64,000 nucleotides of DNA from DATMER01 sp034667225 (GTDB lineage: Bacteria; Acidobacteriota; Thermoanaerobaculia; Multivoradales; UBA5704), in assembly GCA_034667225.1 (NCBI GenBank), contig JAXDKG010000042.1, positions 66,675 to 130,674 of the forward strand, given 5' to 3'. Below the pieces are notes generated by a model. That model ran no database searches and was not told where the DNA came from. It saw nothing but the letters and a program-made list of their open reading frames with translations. Below, piece by piece: positions 60,806-64,000 of this stretch (position 1 is the stretch's first letter; every line of letters starts with the position of its first letter). A program made the position numbers and the translations under genes.

Positions 60806-62547
60806 CCCTTCCGGTCCAGCACCAGGATCTCCAGGTCGAGCTCGCGGAACCGCCTTGCCCGGGTTTCCTGCCATGACGGGTCGGCCTGCAGGATCTTGAG
60901 CGCGTCGAGCTGCCACGCGTTGTAACTCTGGAAGTCGGGGCCCTGGAAGAGCGGGCTTCTGGGCAGCAGCCGCAAGGCGAGGATGCGCCGGGGCTTCTCC
61001 CTCTCCAACCATTCCGCCAACTGGCGAGGGATCTCGCCCGGTTGGGGCCTCTGGAGCGAGCGCGCGATCTCGATGTTCTTCTGCGCCAGTGACCAGCGGA
61101 CCAGGTTGTCGCTGAGCTCGTTGAACGTCCCGATCAGGGCCACTCGGTCGCGTCCGGCCGCTTTGCGCTGGAGGAGCTCCAGGGGATCGGCGTAGCGCGG
61201 ATCGGCGGAGTAGAGAAGGTAGTCCTTCCTCAGGCGGTCCTCCAGGCCATTCGCCTTGGAGACCAGGCTGAGCAGAGCCGCGATGCAGACCACGGCGGCC
61301 AAGGTGACCCGCCAGCGCGCGAAGATCGCCGCCAGCCCGATCCCCGCGAGCAGGAAGACGAACGGCGCCGTGGTCGCGAAGAAGCGCGCCTCCTTGTAGG
61401 GATGGATCGTGGCGAGCAGCCATCCCAGGCCCGCGAGGAGAGCCACCACCCGGGACCTCCACGCCCCCACGAGAGCGAGCCCGATGACGGCAACTCCCAG
61501 GATCGCCTCCGGCGCGTAGTGCGTCGTCATCGATCGGACGTAGAACCCGATCGACTCCAGGGAGTAGAGAGGCGGCCCGGTTGCCCGGTTGCGCAGGAAG
61601 GCGTAGATGTTCTTCGGATGGATGGGGTTCGGGCTCAGGCACCAGATCCAGACCGGCAGCACGAACGTCTCCAGCAGCGCCTTCGGCGCGGGAGGGAGCG
61701 ACCGCCACCAGGAGCGGAAGCGCTGCCAGTGTGCGACCGCAATCCCCGTGAAGACCAGGATCAGGACGTAGACGCCGATCCCCGGGTTGACTCCCGCAAC
61801 CGCGCAGATCAGCAGTAGGTCGAGCACCACGGCGAGCGTGGCCTGCCCGCGCGAGGCTCCAGGCCAGGGCCAGAGAAGCCGCTGGATCCTCCGAATCACC
61901 TCCAGCCGCCGCTCGCGGGGAAGGGCGAGGAACTGGTCGACCGCGACGCAGAGCCCCCAGATCAGGGCGTAGTTGACCTTGATGAGGAAGAGGGCCAGCG
62001 AGGCGAGGCCCGCGAGGCGCCAGGCCCACAGCTTCTCGATCCGCCGGGCGCGCAGGTAGAGCCCGAGCGCGAGCAGTGTGAAGACTACGCCGGCCAGCTC
62101 GCGCATGACCACGATGGCGAGCACCCGGTGCAGCGGGCTCGCCAGGAAGAGCCCCGCGGCGACCAGCCCGCCCCACAGCCCTGATTTTCGATCTGCCTCG
62201 TGGGCCACCCACACCAGCAGAGGCGGCGTAAGCGCGAACAGCACCAGGCTCAACCAGGTGGCCGAGGCGAACGTGGAGCCGCCCGCGGCCAGGAAGGGGA
62301 GCAGGAGGAGCGAGTAGCCGAACGGCCATTTGTCCTGCGCGTTGAGGCGCTGGAGGAAGCGGAGGACGCGGCCCTCGGAGAGCGCCTGGAGCAGCTCGAC
62401 CCCGCCGTAGCCGTTCCCGGCCATGTCCCACATGGGTATACGCTCGTTGACCACGAAATGAAGATAGACAGGCTTCGCCACCCGGACCGAGAGGTACAGC
62501 GTGGCGAGCAGCACGGCAGGCAGCGCCAGGGCGCGAAGGTGTTTCAT
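60781..62547 (-). CDS. Glycosyltransferase family 39-like integral membrane protein
   Basis: 588 residues with ten or more hydrophobic helices. The layout, an N-terminal periplasmic loop with acidic residues (MWDMAGNGYGGVELLQ, about residues 39-54), many helices and a soluble C-terminal domain (about residues 440-588), resembles ArnT/PMT-type transferases that use polyprenyl-phosphate sugars. I cannot identify the substrate. It is divergent from the M19 dipeptidase gene, with 34 bp between starts. Confidence 0.72.
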   Translation of the reverse strand: MKHLRALALPAVLLATLYLSVRVAKPVYLHFVVNERIPMWDMAGNGYGGVELLQALSEGRVLRFLQRLNAQDKWPFGYSLLLLPFLAAGGSTFASATWLSLVLFALTPPLLVWVAHEADRKSGLWGGLVAAGLFLASPLHRVLAIVVMRELAGVVFTLLALGLYLRARRIEKLWAWRLAGLASLALFLIKVNYALIWGLCVAVDQFLALPRERRLEVIRRIQRLLWPWPGASRGQATLAVVLDLLLICAVAGVNPGIGVYVLILVFTGIAVAHWQRFRSWWRSLPPAPKALLETFVLPVWIWCLSPNPIHPKNIYAFLRNRATGPPLYSLESIGFYVRSMTTHYAPEAILGVAVIGLALVGAWRSRVVALLAGLGWLLATIHPYKEARFFATTAPFVFLLAGIGLAAIFARWRVTLAAVVCIAALLSLVSKANGLEDRLRKDYLLYSADPRYADPLELLQRKAAGRDRVALIGTFNELSDNLVRWSLAQKNIEIARSLQRPQPGEIPRQLAEWLEREKPRRILALRLLPRSPLFQGPDFQSYNAWQLDALKILQADPSWQETRARRFRELDLEILVLDRKGQFPSEPE

Positions 62548-62581
62548 GGGGAGGGCGGCATTCTAACGCTAGAATCCCCCC

Positions 62582-63871
62582 ATGCGGACCACGACCTGTC
62601 TCCCTCTCGCCCTGGCCTTCGTGTTCCTTGGCGCTGCCTCGGCCCAGGAGTGGACTCCTCCCGACCCGGCGCTCGTAGCCCGCGCGCGCAAGCTTTTGGA
62701 CGAGGTGCCGCTGGTCGACGGGCACAACGACGTGCCCTGGGAATTCCGGCAGAGGGTCAAGAACCATCTCGGGCAGCTCGACCTCCGCTCCGACACGGGC
62801 GCGCTGGAAAAGCCGATGCACACGGACATCGCCCGCCTGCGCAAGGGGGGCGTCGGAGCGCAGTTCTGGTCTGTGTACATCCCCGCGGACCTGGCCGGCC
62901 CGCAGTCCGTCCGCACCGTGATGGAGCAGATCGACGTGGTGCACCGCCTCGCCGAGCTCTACCCCGACACCTTCGAGATCGCCACCGGCACCCGCGACAT
63001 CGAGCGCATTCACAAGTCGGGCAAGATCGCCTCCCTGATCGGGATGGAGGGCGGGCACTCGATCGACAACTCCCTCGCCGTGCTGCGTCAGCTTTACAAC
63101 GCGGGAGCGCGCTATATGACCATCACCCACTCGAAGAACGTCGATTGGGCGGACTCGGCCACAGACGCGCCCAAGCACGAGGGTCTCACCAAATTCGGTG
63201 AAGAAGTGATCCGCGAGATGAACCGGCTCGGCATGCTGGTCGACCTCTCGCACGTCTCGCCGGACACGATGAAGGACGCCCTGGCCGTCTCCGAGGCGCC
63301 GGTGATCTTCTCCCACTCCTCGGCGCGGGCGATCGACGCCCACCCGCGCAACGTGCCCGACGAGGTGCTCCGCCTGCTCCCGCAGGACGGAGGGGTGGTC
63401 ATGGTGACCTTCGTCCCCTCCTTCATCTCCCAGGCGGTGAGGGCCTGGAACTCCGAGGAAGCCGCGGAGGAAGCCCGCCTGAAGGCGCTCCTTCCCGAAG
63501 ATCCCAAGCGGGTCGAGACCGGCCTGGAGACTTGGCGCAAGGAGCATCCCGTACCGCGGGCCACGCTCGCGCAGGTGGCCGACCACATCGAGCACGTCCG
63601 CCGCGTGGCGGGCATCGACCACGTGGGCATCGGCTCCGACTTCGACGGCATCACCAGCGTGCCGGCCGGTCTCGAAGGGGTGGACGACTACCCAGTCCTG
63701 TTCGCCGAGCTGCTGCGCCGCGGCTGGAAGGATGAGGAGATCCAGAAGCTCGCGGGCCGCAACGCCCTGCGCGTCTTCCGCGAGGCCGAGAAGGTCTCCG
63801 AGCGGCTGCGCAAGGAGCGGCCGGCGTCGGACGCGCTGATCGAAGAGCTGGACGGGACCCTCACCCCCTAA
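62582..63871 (+). CDS. Secreted membrane dipeptidase family (peptidase M19)
   Basis: 429 residues. A signal peptide (TTCLPLALAFVFLGAASAQ) precedes the amidohydrolase barrel. Zinc ligands of M19 dipeptidases are visible: LVDGHNDVPW (His and Asp), IGMEGGHSI (bridging Glu), VDLSHVSPDT and IFSHSSARAI (His), then GIGSDFDGI. These enzymes cut dipeptides, including D-residue ones. The gene ends 129 bp before the window edge. Confidence 0.93.
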   Translation: MRTTTCLPLALAFVFLGAASAQEWTPPDPALVARARKLLDEVPLVDGHNDVPWEFRQRVKNHLGQLDLRSDTGALEKPMHTDIARLRKGGVGAQFWSVYIPADLAGPQSVRTVMEQIDVVHRLAELYPDTFEIATGTRDIERIHKSGKIASLIGMEGGHSIDNSLAVLRQLYNAGARYMTITHSKNVDWADSATDAPKHEGLTKFGEEVIREMNRLGMLVDLSHVSPDTMKDALAVSEAPVIFSHSSARAIDAHPRNVPDEVLRLLPQDGGVVMVTFVPSFISQAVRAWNSEEAAEEARLKALLPEDPKRVETGLETWRKEHPVPRATLAQVADHIEHVRRVAGIDHVGIGSDFDGITSVPAGLEGVDDYPVLFAELLRRGWKDEEIQKLAGRNALRVFREAEKVSERLRKERPASDALIEELDGTLTP

Positions 63872-63876
63872 CCCCC

Positions 63877-63894
63877 ATAGGCGTTAACCTATGT
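63877..63894. repeat. Short palindrome after the dipeptidase gene
   Basis: CATAGG-CGTTAA-CCTATG, a 6-bp perfect stem. It lies 5 bp after the dipeptidase stop. It may be a terminator for one or both flanking genes or the end of a repeat; no U run follows. Confidence 0.4.
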
Positions 63895-63900
63895 CCCGTC

Positions 63901-64000
63901 TCAGGCGCCGTGCCGTTGAAAGAGCCTCAGCGGCTTGGTTGCCTCGCGCGCGCTGGGGTTCGAAGAAGTGGCGTTTGAGCTGAGCGGCTTGCCGGACCAG
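63901..64000 (-). other. Possible 3' end of a minus-strand reading frame
   Basis: From the window edge a minus-strand frame of 32 codons (ending LRLFQRHGA) runs to a TGA at 63901, right before the palindrome. It could be the tail of a gene or element outside the window, but at this length chance is likely in GC-rich DNA. I cannot identify it. Confidence 0.2.

Noticed and set aside
60584..63622. A 1012-codon minus-strand frame over three genes
   Set aside because: It crosses the M19 dipeptidase, the GT39-like gene and the zinc-ribbon gene in other frames, and has no recognisable domain.
63872..64000. End of an insertion sequence
   Set aside because: A short palindrome and a 32-codon frame are not enough; no transposase motif or terminal inverted repeat pair can be seen within the window.

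Overview
The window is GC-rich chromosomal DNA of a free-living bacterium, most likely an Acidobacteriota member (Thermoanaerobaculia or Holophagae-like; this placement is inference). The main clue is two copies of a PadR-type repressor paired with a large FtsX/MacB-like permease of the Acidobacterial duplicated orphan permease (ADOP) type. Genes are dense, often translationally coupled by ATGA, GTGA or TTGA overlaps, and TTG starts are common.

Layout. 1-7543 (minus): a complex I operon, nuoA-E-F-G-H-J-K-L, with nuoL cut by the window edge and no nuoB, C, D or I. 7663-10545: a secreted beta-propeller protein, a Uma2 nuclease-fold protein, a polysaccharide deacetylase and tRNA-Leu(CAG). 10571-17833: RNase R, a lipoprotein, a Phd/PIN toxin-antitoxin pair and the first PadR-ADOP module. 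17864-23676: a coupled run of der, a lipoprotein gene, threonine synthase, a serine hydrolase, a thiolase and an SDR. 23738-23926: a small orphan gene resembling a class I lanthipeptide precursor. 23982-31171: speB, a sirtuin gene, radC, larC, hslO, metG, tatD. 31666-42967 (minus): Nif3, then the conserved translation/RNA operon rimP-nusA-infB-ylxP-rbfA-DHH-truB-rpsO-pnp, with a well-formed promoter and a leader terminator before rimP. 43710-48704: lipoprotein, HtrA protease, orphan NtrC-type regulator, pyrE. 48806-52555: second PadR-ADOP module and a second PIN toxin-antitoxin pair. 52652-63871: enoyl-CoA hydratase, a nucleotidyltransferase toxin-like cassette, GH1 and GH43 glycosidases, queE, a secreted phosphoesterase, two zinc-ribbon membrane proteins, a GT39-like membrane protein and an M19 dipeptidase.

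The most unusual content is between genes. The window has four gene-free gaps longer than 300 bp, and each holds a diverged tandem array with a nearly invariant 20-21 bp period: 12976-13194, 31221-31650, 43273-43633 and 57866-58205. Each array has its own unit sequence but the period is kept, with very few one-base slips, and all lie beyond the 3' ends of genes. Two further 3' gaps (48718-48801, 57014-57114) hold arrays of about 10 bp units (CACGGAC plus about three variable bases) that fold back on themselves as long inverted repeats. Periods of 10, 20 and 21 bp are one or two turns of the DNA helix, so I infer a helically phased intergenic architecture, perhaps a protein-binding or nucleoid-organising element, rather than coding DNA.

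A second regulatory observation: both PadR-ADOP modules carry the same operator-like inverted repeat, CCCCT-N9-AGGGG (one copy at 14739, two copies bracketing a TTGACA box at 51810-51880), and in both loci a PIN toxin-antitoxin pair sits directly upstream of padR.
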